In this document: one piece after another, positions 26,141-35,640 of the stretch
Layout of the letters: each line of letters opens with the position of its first letter
How positions within the stretch are numbered: position 1 is the first letter of the stretch
Assembly (NCBI GenBank): GCA_019136655.1
Contig: JAGVTU010000017.1
Coordinates: 186,001-250,000 of the forward strand
DNA length: 64,000 nt
DNA from: Bacteroidota bacterium
GTDB taxonomy: Bacteria > Bacteroidota > Bacteroidia > AKYH767-A > OLB10
Direction: 5' to 3'
Notes under the pieces: model-generated
The model's input: only the letters and a program-made list of their open reading frames with translations
The model's database searches: none
What the model was told of the DNA's origin: nothing
Program-made: the position numbers and the translations under genes

Positions 26141-27229
26141 ATGATTGAAAATATCCGACAATTGCTTGATGCAAGACCATTGCTGATAGCCGGTCCTTGC
26201 AGTGCTGAAGGAGAAGAGGAACTGGAGAATCTTGCCATACAGCTGAAAATGGCAGGGGCACACATTATGCGGGCTGGAGCATGGAAACCTCGCACTCGCC
26301 CTGAATCATTCAGCGGTTTTGGTGTGAAGGCATTGCAATGGATTGTAAACGCAGGAAAGAAAGCGCAGTTGCCTGTTATCACCGAAGTTGCCTGTGCCGA
26401 ACATGTGGAAGAAGCTTTGAAAGCAGGGATAGATATGTTTTGGATTGGGGCACGTACAACAGTAAATCCTTTTTTAGTACAACAAATTGCTGATTCACTT
26501 AAAGGCGTTAACATTCCGGTATTTATAAAAAATCCTGTTAACCCTGATGTAAGTTTATGGCAGGGTGCAGTTGAGCGTATATTGAAGTCAGGTGTGAAGG
26601 ATGTTGCAGCCATTCACAGAGGCTTTTCAAGTTTTGAAAACAATACCTACAGAAACAAACCTTACTGGGAACTGGCAATTGAATTGCGGACAAGAATGCC
26701 TGAGTTACCAATGATATGCGACCCAAGTCATATTTGCGGCAACACAGAAATTGAGAAAGTCAGTCAGACTGCTCTCGACCTGCTGTATGACGGACTGATG
26801 GTAGAAGTGCATCACAATCCGGCCAAAGCACTGAGTGATGCACAACAACAACTAACGGTTCACCAATTTACGCAGTTGATGAAGCAGTTAATTGTTCGGC
26901 AGGCAGCTCCTGAAGACCCTGTTGCATTAAGCAAACTGCAGGACCTCCGCGACCGGATTGATGAGCTCGATGAAAGTTTAATTGAAGTTATTGCCAAAAG
27001 AATGGAGATTGCCAGAAATATCGGTGCTTACAAAAACGAAAACAACATTGCCATACTTCAGCCGGAACGTTTTCGCGAAATTCTGAATACACGTTCTGCC
27101 AAAGGTCGCGAGAATAAACTCAGCAGTGAGTTTGTGATTACTTTGTTTGGATTAATACATAAAGAATCAATTCTGCAGCAGGAAAGTCAGATGAATAAGC
27201 AGGAGGTAAAACCATCTAAAACAAAATAA
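26141..27229 (+). CDS. Bifunctional DAHP synthase / chorismate mutase
   Basis: 362 residues from the ATG at 26141. Residues 1 to about 255 form a KDO8P-synthase-like DAHP synthase: GPCSAEGEEELE, RAGAWKPRTRPESFSG, a FWIGARTTVNPF strand and CDPSHICGN. Residues from about 265 form a type II chorismate mutase (AroQ) helix bundle: LRDRIDELDESLIEVIAKRM and GAYKNENN. The protein would catalyse the first step of aromatic biosynthesis and the branch toward phenylalanine/tyrosine. It leads an operon with aroB and aroA. A TTG nine bases upstream in frame is rejected as start because it lies inside the -7 element. Confidence 0.93.
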   Translation: MIENIRQLLDARPLLIAGPCSAEGEEELENLAIQLKMAGAHIMRAGAWKPRTRPESFSGFGVKALQWIVNAGKKAQLPVITEVACAEHVEEALKAGIDMFWIGARTTVNPFLVQQIADSLKGVNIPVFIKNPVNPDVSLWQGAVERILKSGVKDVAAIHRGFSSFENNTYRNKPYWELAIELRTRMPELPMICDPSHICGNTEIEKVSQTALDLLYDGLMVEVHHNPAKALSDAQQQLTVHQFTQLMKQLIVRQAAPEDPVALSKLQDLRDRIDELDESLIEVIAKRMEIARNIGAYKNENNIAILQPERFREILNTRSAKGRENKLSSEFVITLFGLIHKESILQQESQMNKQEVKPSKTK

Positions 27230-27231
27230 CG

Positions 27232-28296
27232 ATGGAGACGTCTGAAATTTCTCCTGTATGGTTTAAGTCAGATGGGCGGCAGCATATGGCCGATATTCTG
27301 AGTAAGAGTGCTGCTTATGACAAAATATTTGTTTTGTGCGATACCAATACAGAAAAATTTTGCCTTCCATATCTGAAAGAATTATTTAAAGAAACATCAA
27401 CTGCAACAGTTTTGGCAATTGCTGCAGGTGAGAAAAATAAGACAACAGATCAGGCACAAACCATCTGGCAGAAATTAATAGAGCATGGTGCAACCAGACA
27501 ATCGTTGCTCATCAACCTTGGTGGAGGAATGATAACCGATATAGGAGCATTTATTGCAACTTTGTTCAAAAGAGGAATGCCCTACATTCATATCCCGACA
27601 ACATTACTTGCAATGACAGATGCTGCAATAGGAGGGAAGAATGCAGTGAATGTTCTCTCTTATAAAAATCAGGCTGGCACATTTTCTTTCCCTGTATGCA
27701 CGTATGTGGACACAGCATTTCTGAAAACACTCTCTGAAAATGAACTGAAAAATGGTTTTGCCGAAATGCTCAAACATGGAATTATTTATGACAAAAATTA
27801 TTTCATGCAGTTAGCCGAGAATGGACATTTTACATCGGAAGATGCCATTCGCTCATCTGTGGAAATAAAAAGTGAAATAGTGAAAAAGGATAAGTATGAC
27901 AGGGCAGAACGTAAGATTCTGAATTTCGGTCATACCATTGGTCATGCGCTGGAGTCAATGATGGCAGCCAACAACAATGAAATAAGCCATGGAGTTGCAG
28001 TGGCTGCAGGAATGATTTGCGAGAGCCATTTGGCAGTTAGCAAGAAAATGTTGGCTGAACCGGAAGCAAAGAAGATAGAGGAAACCATCAGAAAATATTT
28101 CTCATTCGAATTTACCTTTACCTGTGATAGCATAAGAAAATATTTGTGGGCTGATAAGAAAAATTCTGCAGGACAATTGAAATTTTCTTTGCCTGAAAAA
28201 ATCGGAAAGTGCAGTTATGATATTTCTGTGGAAGAATCATCAGTGATAAATGCGATAAACAAGTTTACAATCCCTGAAATTTCAAATGCCGGTTAG
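27232..28296 (+). CDS. aroB: 3-dehydroquinate synthase
   Basis: 354 residues, NAD-dependent second enzyme of the shikimate pathway. The NAD/metal motifs are visible: INLGGGMITDIGAF, then HIPTTLLAMTDAAIGGKNAVN split over the substrate loop, and the zinc histidines in LNFGHTIGHALE. The ATG lies 2 bases after the stop of the DAHP synthase gene. The 3' end overlaps aroA by 11 bases. Confidence 0.95.
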   Translation: METSEISPVWFKSDGRQHMADILSKSAAYDKIFVLCDTNTEKFCLPYLKELFKETSTATVLAIAAGEKNKTTDQAQTIWQKLIEHGATRQSLLINLGGGMITDIGAFIATLFKRGMPYIHIPTTLLAMTDAAIGGKNAVNVLSYKNQAGTFSFPVCTYVDTAFLKTLSENELKNGFAEMLKHGIIYDKNYFMQLAENGHFTSEDAIRSSVEIKSEIVKKDKYDRAERKILNFGHTIGHALESMMAANNNEISHGVAVAAGMICESHLAVSKKMLAEPEAKKIEETIRKYFSFEFTFTCDSIRKYLWADKKNSAGQLKFSLPEKIGKCSYDISVEESSVINAINKFTIPEISNAG

Positions 28297-29515
28297 AGTT
28301 TTTCCAGATTCAAAAATCACATGCGGAGAAGTAAATGTTCCGGTTTCAAAGAGTGAAGACAGCCGTATTTCATTCATCCGATCACTTGCAAATTTAACTG
28401 ATGATACTCAGGGCACTGATGCTGCTGATACGCTGCAATTGAAGCAGCTTTTAACTTCTGATGAGCTTACACTTGATGCAACAGACGGAGGATCAACAGC
28501 ACGTTTTATGATGGCATGGTGTGTGGTCAGACAAAGAGAAGCCATACTTACCGGCACTGAGCGATTGAAGCAACGTCCTGTTGCTGATTCAGTGGATTTG
28601 CTCAGACAGATTGGAGCTGATATCACTTATCTTGATAAAGAAGGATTTTTGCCTGTGCACATTAAACCTGCCTCATTAAAACAGGTGAATGTTTTATATG
28701 CTGATGGCAGCCGCACATCACAACATATAAGCGCTATGATGATGATTGCTCCTTTATTGGGATATGATGTTTCCATTAAACTGAGTAATAACTTAGTATC
28801 ATTCCCTTATCTGCAACTGACAGCATCTATAATGAATGCTTTTCATGTTCCTGTAAAAATCAGTTCAGAGGAAATATTTATTCCTAAAACTTCCTATGCT
28901 GCTTCTTCCATTACTGCCGGTGGCGACTGGAGTGCTGCATCTTATTTTTATGAAATAGCCGCTTTAAGTCAGAAATCAGAAATTGTGGTTCACAACATGG
29001 ATGCAGCAAGTGTTCAGGGCGACAAAATTGTCATTGAATATTTCAAACCTTTTGGTGTAGAAACTATATTCGAAAATAATAAGATCATCATCTCCAAAAA
29101 GCAACCTGTTCAACCGGAATATTATTCCCAACATTTCAGGCATTGTCCTGATCTGACATTAAGCCTTGCAGCTACCTGTGGCGGACTTAACTGTAAAGCT
29201 GATTTGTTTGAATTGCAGGGTCTGCTTATCAAAGAGTGTGACAGAGTAGCGGCATTTCAGCGCGAAGGATATAAGTTGAATATTAAAACGGATTTCTGCG
29301 GAGGTTCTAAATTGAAGATTCTTGAAGAATCACTTATCAAACCTTCAACCCGGGTGCTGAAAAGTTATAATGATCACCGCGTAATTATGAGCTTTGCTCC
29401 TTTGAGTCTGATTACAGGAGAAGTTTTTCTTGAAGAAACTGACTCTGTAAAAAAATCATTTCCCGATTATTTTCATCAGCTGAACGCACTCGGAATTAAA
29501 TCTTCAGTACAATAA
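28286..29515 (+). CDS. aroA: 3-phosphoshikimate 1-carboxyvinyltransferase (EPSP synthase), divergent
   Basis: 409 residues, slightly short for the family (about 430). Recognisable motifs are the N-terminal VPVSKSEDSR (Lys, Ser and Arg of the phosphate/PEP site), TGTERLKQRPVADSVDLLRQ, GSRTSQHISAMMMIAP, GGDWSAASYFYE, CDRVAAFQREG and the C-terminal YNDHRVIMSFAPL. The usual N-A-G-T-A-M-R-F loop reads DGGSTARF, a clear divergence around the glycine that contacts PEP. The enzyme forms EPSP from shikimate-3-phosphate and PEP. Overlap with aroB and operon position support the call. Confidence 0.9.
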   Translation: MPVRVFPDSKITCGEVNVPVSKSEDSRISFIRSLANLTDDTQGTDAADTLQLKQLLTSDELTLDATDGGSTARFMMAWCVVRQREAILTGTERLKQRPVADSVDLLRQIGADITYLDKEGFLPVHIKPASLKQVNVLYADGSRTSQHISAMMMIAPLLGYDVSIKLSNNLVSFPYLQLTASIMNAFHVPVKISSEEIFIPKTSYAASSITAGGDWSAASYFYEIAALSQKSEIVVHNMDAASVQGDKIVIEYFKPFGVETIFENNKIIISKKQPVQPEYYSQHFRHCPDLTLSLAATCGGLNCKADLFELQGLLIKECDRVAAFQREGYKLNIKTDFCGGSKLKILEESLIKPSTRVLKSYNDHRVIMSFAPLSLITGEVFLEETDSVKKSFPDYFHQLNALGIKSSVQ

Positions 29516-29516
29516 T

Positions 29517-31004
29517 TTAATCTCTCAAAGCAACGGAATACGGCTCAACGCCAAGTTCACATTTATATCCCGGAACAAGTTCAAGTGTATTCATATCAAT
29601 GATGGTCATATTGCCATTGCGTCCTGCACAGGCCCCGCTGTGATGTGGTGCCTCACCATTGGCATCAACATTTCTGTTGGCAACATATACCACATCTTTT
29701 TCATCATCCACAGTAATGCCATGAGGTTGTGTGCCTGTATGTATTTTTTTTATGAGAGTAAGATTGTTATAATCAATTATTGAAACTGAACCTCGTTTTC
29801 CATTGATGATATCTTCGGTGCAGGTAACAAACAGATATGGAAACTTATGCGACAGCGAAAACTCCTGAGGTAATGTTCCTACAGGGATAACTTTAAGAAG
29901 CGCATTTGTTGCAGCATCAAACACACGTACCTCATTGGTTCCATCACAGCTTACAAAGTATTTAGAATTGTCAGGTGAGAAAATAATTTCGTGACCATTG
30001 AGTCCGCCACCGTATGATAATGTCTGAAGATTGCTGATCCATTGAGGAAAATCAGCAGGACTGCCAATGGTATCTGCAATATAATAAGTTCCTCCATTCT
30101 GATTGGTAATATAAAGCTTATCACCCGTGCTGTTGAACGTCATACCATGCGGATAAGCAAGAGCAGTAATAGGCAGCGATGTAAAAGAAGTCATTGGAAA
30201 ATTCTCGAGATTAATAACTGCTATACGACCCGCAGCACTCCAGTCAACGCTGTATGCTCTTTTGCCATCAGGAGTAATGGTAAGAGTACCCCATTGCCCA
30301 CTTATCCCATTGCTGCAATCCACCTGATCAACAAAACTATCATCAGAAGTCCTATAGCGTTGAATGACTCCTGAGCTGAAGAATGCAATTAAAAAATATT
30401 TTTTGTCGGGAGTAATTTTAATCATGTGCGGAGCTTCTGTAATTCCGCTTACGTCACCTACATCAAACCATTTCATGATTAGCCTTGTTTCCTGATCGAG
30501 TACAACTACCTGGTCGCAGGCCTGATTGCTTACATATATTTTTTTTCTGTTGTCGTCTTGCGGAAACATGTCTTCACCACAGGCATTTTTGGCACCACCC
30601 ATTATCCAGTCTTTCAGTGTCTGCACTTCATCATGTGTAAGAGCAGTGCGTTCATATGGCATTTTAGGGTCATTTCCTGTAAATCCCAAATCGGAATAAA
30701 TATTACTAAACGAAAACAAAGTACTGTAATCAGCATTTCCTGGGATTACAACAGCACCTGCATCATTGCCTTTTAGCATGGTACTCCAATTTGTGAGATC
30801 AAGACCACTGGCAGCCGAATTTGATATGCTGTTATGACAGCCTGCTGTAGCACACTTAGTAGTGATGATGGCTTCCACTGCAGGCGGATATTTCAGACAG
30901 GGATCATCTTCCGAAGCATCGTCCATTTTATCCCAGGTGCAGGAAGTTAATGACAAACACAGGAGCATTGCAGGTATCAGATGTTTCAATTCTTTAATAT
31001 CCAT
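29517..31004 (-). CDS. Lipoprotein with heme-binding-type motif and YVTN beta-propeller
   Basis: 495 residues. A lipoprotein signal ends at LSLTSC (Cys22). Residues about 35-145 resemble a planctomycete-type cytochrome domain, with one heme-like motif CATAGCH (C-x4-C-H rather than the usual C-x2-C-H) and GLDLTNWSTMLKG. The rest is a propeller with blades such as ITPDKKYFLIAFF, FNSTGDKLYITNQNGG and ISFSPDNSKY-like strands, and a last blade with VDDEKDVVYVANRN. It is probably anchored in the envelope. The 3' end meets aroA one base away with no terminator visible. Confidence 0.8.
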   Translation of the reverse strand: MDIKELKHLIPAMLLCLSLTSCTWDKMDDASEDDPCLKYPPAVEAIITTKCATAGCHNSISNSAASGLDLTNWSTMLKGNDAGAVVIPGNADYSTLFSFSNIYSDLGFTGNDPKMPYERTALTHDEVQTLKDWIMGGAKNACGEDMFPQDDNRKKIYVSNQACDQVVVLDQETRLIMKWFDVGDVSGITEAPHMIKITPDKKYFLIAFFSSGVIQRYRTSDDSFVDQVDCSNGISGQWGTLTITPDGKRAYSVDWSAAGRIAVINLENFPMTSFTSLPITALAYPHGMTFNSTGDKLYITNQNGGTYYIADTIGSPADFPQWISNLQTLSYGGGLNGHEIIFSPDNSKYFVSCDGTNEVRVFDAATNALLKVIPVGTLPQEFSLSHKFPYLFVTCTEDIINGKRGSVSIIDYNNLTLIKKIHTGTQPHGITVDDEKDVVYVANRNVDANGEAPHHSGACAGRNGNMTIIDMNTLELVPGYKCELGVEPYSVALRD

Positions 31005-33297
31005 GCTGAACTATAATTTTCTTTGTGAAACTATGGGTTTCAGTATTTATGACAAGTAAATACATGCCATTGTTTAGTGCTGAAGCAGAAAAACTGAAAT
31101 GATTATTCGAAATATTTTTTTGGAAAATCCTGCGGCCTGTAATGTCTAATAATACTGCCGAAACTTTTCCTGATGTATAATTAATCAGCTGCACACCTGC
31201 TTCATCGCTCACAGGATTTGGGCTTACGCTAATGGTAACCTGCGGAGTATAATCTGTTACAGACAAAGGACAACCCGCCAATGCGCTGCTGTAAAATGAT
31301 AATCCTCCTGCCTGAACTCCCACAATAATTTCAGCAGCTCCATCACCATTGAGGTCAGCCATGGCAGGAGCAGCTCGCGGAGGCTCGTTTACTCCATACG
31401 CTGTGTTTGAAGCGAGATTAAAAGTTCCGTTTAAATTTCCTGAAATATTATCATACAAAAACAAACGGCCGCTTTCGGAGCCCACAACCATTTTCCATTG
31501 TCCATTATCTATAAAAAGATGCGGAACACTGTAACCATAAAATGTATTTGCACTGTTGGTGACATTTACTCCGCCCCAGTTATTGCTTTGCAATGTGAAT
31601 GAAGGTGAAGTAACGGTACCGGTATTGCGGAAGTAAGAAATTTTACCAAAAAGCTCCCCTGAAACAATATCGAGTAATCCGTCATTATCAACATCCACCA
31701 ACTGAGGTGTGCTGTTGCTGCCTACATCCAGATTCTGAAAATTAAAACCATTTGGTGCAAGACTATATTGAGGGAAATTGCCGACCCCTGCATTATTTAT
31801 AAAATAGTGAAACGTACCATTTTCATTTCCCAATAACATATCAACATCACCGTCACCATCCAAATCACCGAAGGCAGGATATACATTGGTTAATCCATAT
31901 TGCTGAATAGATGCAAAATCATTGGTAATTTGAGTAAATTCAGGACATGCTCCTGATGTTGTGTTTTTATAATACGCTAATGCACCCTCGTAATGACTTG
32001 GGCCACCCTGAGTGATGTAGTAACCTTTGTTGCCGATGATTAAATCCTGCTTGCCATCGCCATCAATATCAAAAAATACAGGCATGGATGCTGTGCCTAC
32101 ATCAATCATTCCATCGGTAAGAAACCGTGATTTGAAAAACTGAAAATCAGGTTGCTGATTGGTACCTGTATTTAGATAAAGCAAATTGTTGTTATAATTT
32201 TCAGCTTGCGATTCGGTGCAGGAAGAGATAAGCATATCCGTTTTACCGTCATTGTCGGCATCCAGAAAATTGGCATTGATAAAAGTTACATAATTCACCG
32301 AGCCACCATTGGTAGGGTAATTGATATCCTGCCAGTCAATACTGTCATTCACTCCGGGCTGTGTGCCTCCGTTATGCAAAAAGAGCAAGTTGTTACCGAG
32401 CAAATCACCATTAAGAATATCTGCCATGCCATCACCATCACTGTCGAAAGCTACCATACAGCTTCCGGCATGTCTGGTAGAAAATGTTTCCTCTGCATCA
32501 TTGTTGAAATTAACCCTTGGCAATCCAAGATTAGCAACATTCGACATGCCACTGAGCGAGATATGTCCCCATTCTCTTTTCTTTTGTTCAAGAACAATGG
32601 TGTCGGTTCTGTTATACCATTCTTTAGCCATGTTCTCGTGATATTCAATAAAATTTGCTGTTATCTGAAAAGTAAGTACGTCCAAATCGCCATCACCATT
32701 GATATCATAAAGTGCAGGTTGATTAACGGGCAATACATAGAGTGAACCTGCAACACATGGTCCTGATTGATTGATGTAACAGGTGTTCAGTCCGGAATAT
32801 TCCAAAGTAAAATGCAAAACACCCATGATATTAAAATCATTTCTGTACACATCAATGCCTGATACATTTCTGTTGTAGGTAAAAATATCTTCTCGTCCAT
32901 CGCCATCGTAATCTATGAGCATGCAAAAGCTTACCATATCCTGAGGAAAATATTGTTCATAGTTTGGATCATAAGTATAAGAGGCAACGCCCACACTTCC
33001 TGTGTTGATGAATGTTCGGATTTTATACACACCGGGATAGGTGGACTCAGATTGTTTTTCAAGCACAAACAAATCTTTCATTCCATCATTGTTGAGATCA
33101 ATAGGCTGATAGGATGCAGAGTTTAATCCACCGGCCCATGGATTTGGCAATGGCTGATTGTTTACATAAACCTGTGGTGTAGTAAATCGTGAATACTGTG
33201 CGTTTACATTTGAATATGTATACAACAAAAATGCAACTGCAAAAATTGTTATTCTAAAGTTTGACAACACGGAGTGAGTAGGTGAAATTGTTTTCAA
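30994..33297 (-). CDS. Secreted FG-GAP/VCBS repeat protein with T9SS sorting domain (second paralogue)
   Basis: 767 residues. It has at least nine calcium-loop repeats of the form D-x-D/N-x-D-G-x-x-D, for example DLNNDGMKDLFV, DYDGDGREDIF, DINGDGDLDVLTF, DIDGDGKQDLIIG and DVDNDGLLDIVSG. A C-terminal type A sorting domain (VSPNPVSDEAGVQL to a basic tail) directs secretion by the type IX system. The protein is closely similar in layout to the upstream gene. No ATG start exists: candidates are TTG 33297, GTG 33270 and TTG 33267, all overlapping the end of the upstream gene, so translation is probably coupled. Function is likely cell-surface adhesion or an unknown binding role. Confidence 0.85.
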   Translation of the reverse strand: MKTISPTHSVLSNFRITIFAVAFLLYTYSNVNAQYSRFTTPQVYVNNQPLPNPWAGGLNSASYQPIDLNNDGMKDLFVLEKQSESTYPGVYKIRTFINTGSVGVASYTYDPNYEQYFPQDMVSFCMLIDYDGDGREDIFTYNRNVSGIDVYRNDFNIMGVLHFTLEYSGLNTCYINQSGPCVAGSLYVLPVNQPALYDINGDGDLDVLTFQITANFIEYHENMAKEWYNRTDTIVLEQKKREWGHISLSGMSNVANLGLPRVNFNNDAEETFSTRHAGSCMVAFDSDGDGMADILNGDLLGNNLLFLHNGGTQPGVNDSIDWQDINYPTNGGSVNYVTFINANFLDADNDGKTDMLISSCTESQAENYNNNLLYLNTGTNQQPDFQFFKSRFLTDGMIDVGTASMPVFFDIDGDGKQDLIIGNKGYYITQGGPSHYEGALAYYKNTTSGACPEFTQITNDFASIQQYGLTNVYPAFGDLDGDGDVDMLLGNENGTFHYFINNAGVGNFPQYSLAPNGFNFQNLDVGSNSTPQLVDVDNDGLLDIVSGELFGKISYFRNTGTVTSPSFTLQSNNWGGVNVTNSANTFYGYSVPHLFIDNGQWKMVVGSESGRLFLYDNISGNLNGTFNLASNTAYGVNEPPRAAPAMADLNGDGAAEIIVGVQAGGLSFYSSALAGCPLSVTDYTPQVTISVSPNPVSDEAGVQLINYTSGKVSAVLLDITGRRIFQKNISNNHFSFSASALNNGMYLLVINTETHSFTKKIIVQHGY

Positions 33298-35536
33298 TAA
33301 TCTGAAGTGTGTAAACGCCTTTTGGAAGAGTGCTCATTGAAATTGTATTCAAATAAGAATGATATTTTCCCTGCTTTACGATTTTACCTGTCATATCGTA
33401 CAAACGGAAAATGCCTGCATGCTGTTTATCTTTCTTCAATTCGAATGTAATCTGTGAATGTGCAGGGTTCGGATAAACAGTAACCTGTTGATCAGGAACA
33501 GAAATTTCATTAGTAGCAGTTGGCAGGTTAAGAGAGTAAATGCTTGCACCACCTGCATAACATCCTGTAACTATTTCGGGTGAACCGTCACCATTCAAAT
33601 CGGCAACATCGAAAGTGGCACGGTATGGTTCGAATATTCCGAATGCATTATTTGAAACAAGGTTAAAGGTTCCTCCAAGGTTATTGTCAATGTTATCATA
33701 TTTGAAAATATATCCTTTTTCGCTCGAAACTAAAAGCTTGGACACTCCGTTCTCTCTGTAAAAAAGCGGATAACTGTATCCGTTGTAAGAATAAACAGTG
33801 TCTGTAACATTCACATTTCCGAATTTATTGGTGATGTAAGTGAAAACAGGATTGGTAACAGTGCCGGTATTGCGGTAGTAATATAAAAATCCGAGGCGTT
33901 CACCGATTACCAGATCAAGCAATCCGTCATTGTTTACATCGGCAAGGTAAGGAGCACTGTTATTTCCAACATCTATGTTTTGAAAATTCATTCCATTAGG
34001 TGCAACAGTAAAAGTTGCAGGTACAGTGCCGTTATTTACAAAGTAGTGTATAAAACCTAATCCATCACCCAATATCATGTCAGGAAAGCCATCACCGTTT
34101 AAATCACCAAAGGTTGCATTAAGACCTGTTTTACCAAGGCTGCGAAGATTATTGAAATCAGTAGTTATAAGTTCAAATTCAGGAAGTGGTCCTGATGTGA
34201 TGTTATGATAATAAGAGATTGCAGATTCATAATGCCCACCAAGTGAATCATTGGTAAAATATCCATAATTTCCGATAAGCAAATCCTGTTTGCCGTCATT
34301 GTCCACATCAAAAAACCGAATGTTGGCACCTGAACCCACATCAATCATTTCGTCAGTGAGAAAACGTTCTTTGTTAAATTGAAAAATATTATTCGTATTG
34401 CTGCCGATATTTTTATAAAAAAGTGAATTGTGATAATCTTCTGCAAACATTTCTGTGCTACCGGAAACTATCAGGTCCTTTGCACCATCATTATCTGCAT
34501 CAAAATAAAAAGGAGCGGGGAAGGTTTGATAATTTACAGGTATATCATAAAATGGAAAAAGGCTGTCCTGTGAAATCATGCTGTCGGTAACTCCAGGTAT
34601 TCCGCTGTTTTCGAGATAGAGCAAGTTGTTTCCCAATATATCGCCATTTATCAAATCCTTATCTCCATCACCGTTCTGATCAAATGCCAACAAACTGGAA
34701 CCGTTATGCCTTATGCCTGCTCCAGCAGTATCGGGACTGTTGGGAGTAAAATAAAAACAATTGGCATAGTCGAGAATAGCAGAGTTATAATTGGCATTAA
34801 ATCCAACCTGAGCATAACATTGTCTTTTCTGATGATAAACAAGCGTATCGCAGCGATTGTATAATTCCTTTGCCATGTTTTCATGATATTCCAGCGTTCC
34901 ACCAAGCAATGTGAATGTAAGCACATCTAAATCGCCATCTCCATTTACATCAATCAATGCAGGAAGGTTTACATTACTCACATATAAATTAGCATAAACA
35001 CTTCCAATAAAAGTACTGTAAACCAGCGGATATGTCAAACTAAAACTTACGCCATTTCCCGGGGTGTAATCGTTATGATATACTGCCATTCCACCTGAAT
35101 AGGAATAGGTAAACAAGTCCTCATGTCCGTCACAATCATAATCAACAAGCAATACCCAATCATGTAAATCCTGAGGGAATACACGTTCGTATATGGGTGC
35201 ATAAACATAATCTGTCATGCCCGGAGTACCATTATTTATAAAAGTTCTGATTTTATATGAACCTGGATAGGTGGCACCATTTTGCTTGTCGAAAACAAAT
35301 AAATCTTTTATTCCATCACCGTTTAAATCAATGGTACTGTAAAACGGAGCATTAAGTCCGCCTGCCCAGGGATTTTTGAGTTCCTTACTGTTGACGTGAA
35401 CCTTAGGCGATGTGTATTTCTGATAAAGTTGTGCATGAATAGCTGAAACATTGCAAATAATGAAAAATGCAATAAGAGATATTTTCTTAAAAAACATGCA
35501 GGACATATTCTTATAAAACTGAAAAGGTAATTTCAT
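33254..35536 (-). CDS. Secreted FG-GAP/VCBS repeat protein with T9SS sorting domain (first paralogue)
   Basis: 760 residues. A signal peptide ends near residue 36 (CNVSAIHAQ); an internal ATG at 35497 would give a more compact signal. Repeated calcium loops include DLNGDGIKDLFVFD, DVNGDGDLDVLTF, DQNGDGDKDLINGD, DADNDGAKDLIV, DVDNDGKQDLLIG, DLNGDGFPDMILG and DLNGDGSPEIVTG, forming a seven-bladed-type propeller. The C-terminus (VYPNPAHSQITFEL, then YDMTGKIVKQG) is a T9SS type A sorting domain. A tandem copy follows with 44 bases overlap. A -7 element lies 15 bases before the ATG. Confidence 0.88.
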   Translation of the reverse strand: MKLPFQFYKNMSCMFFKKISLIAFFIICNVSAIHAQLYQKYTSPKVHVNSKELKNPWAGGLNAPFYSTIDLNGDGIKDLFVFDKQNGATYPGSYKIRTFINNGTPGMTDYVYAPIYERVFPQDLHDWVLLVDYDCDGHEDLFTYSYSGGMAVYHNDYTPGNGVSFSLTYPLVYSTFIGSVYANLYVSNVNLPALIDVNGDGDLDVLTFTLLGGTLEYHENMAKELYNRCDTLVYHQKRQCYAQVGFNANYNSAILDYANCFYFTPNSPDTAGAGIRHNGSSLLAFDQNGDGDKDLINGDILGNNLLYLENSGIPGVTDSMISQDSLFPFYDIPVNYQTFPAPFYFDADNDGAKDLIVSGSTEMFAEDYHNSLFYKNIGSNTNNIFQFNKERFLTDEMIDVGSGANIRFFDVDNDGKQDLLIGNYGYFTNDSLGGHYESAISYYHNITSGPLPEFELITTDFNNLRSLGKTGLNATFGDLNGDGFPDMILGDGLGFIHYFVNNGTVPATFTVAPNGMNFQNIDVGNNSAPYLADVNNDGLLDLVIGERLGFLYYYRNTGTVTNPVFTYITNKFGNVNVTDTVYSYNGYSYPLFYRENGVSKLLVSSEKGYIFKYDNIDNNLGGTFNLVSNNAFGIFEPYRATFDVADLNGDGSPEIVTGCYAGGASIYSLNLPTATNEISVPDQQVTVYPNPAHSQITFELKKDKQHAGIFRLYDMTGKIVKQGKYHSYLNTISMSTLPKGVYTLQIIENNFTYSLRVVKL

Positions 35537-35550
35537 GACATATTAAAATT

Positions 35551-35558
35551 CAAAGTTA
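35551..35558 (-). promoter_or_regulatory. -7 promoter element for the FG-GAP/T9SS pair
   Basis: On the minus strand TAACTTTG, 14 bases before the ATG at 35536. No TTG at the expected -33 position. Confidence 0.4.
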
Positions 35559-35640
35559 AGGAATAATTTTGCGGATTACTATATGATACAGATAAAATAT
35601 TTCAATTTTATTACTATCTTCACTAAAAAATAAAACAGCT

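Noticed and set aside
32206-32745. Plus-strand reading frame inside the FG-GAP gene
   Set aside because: It is antisense to repeated calcium-loop codons, which leave the other strand open by chance.
30994-35536. Possible repeat array or CRISPR-like structure
   Set aside because: The repetition is the coding repeat of FG-GAP domains, not regular identical DNA repeats with spacers.
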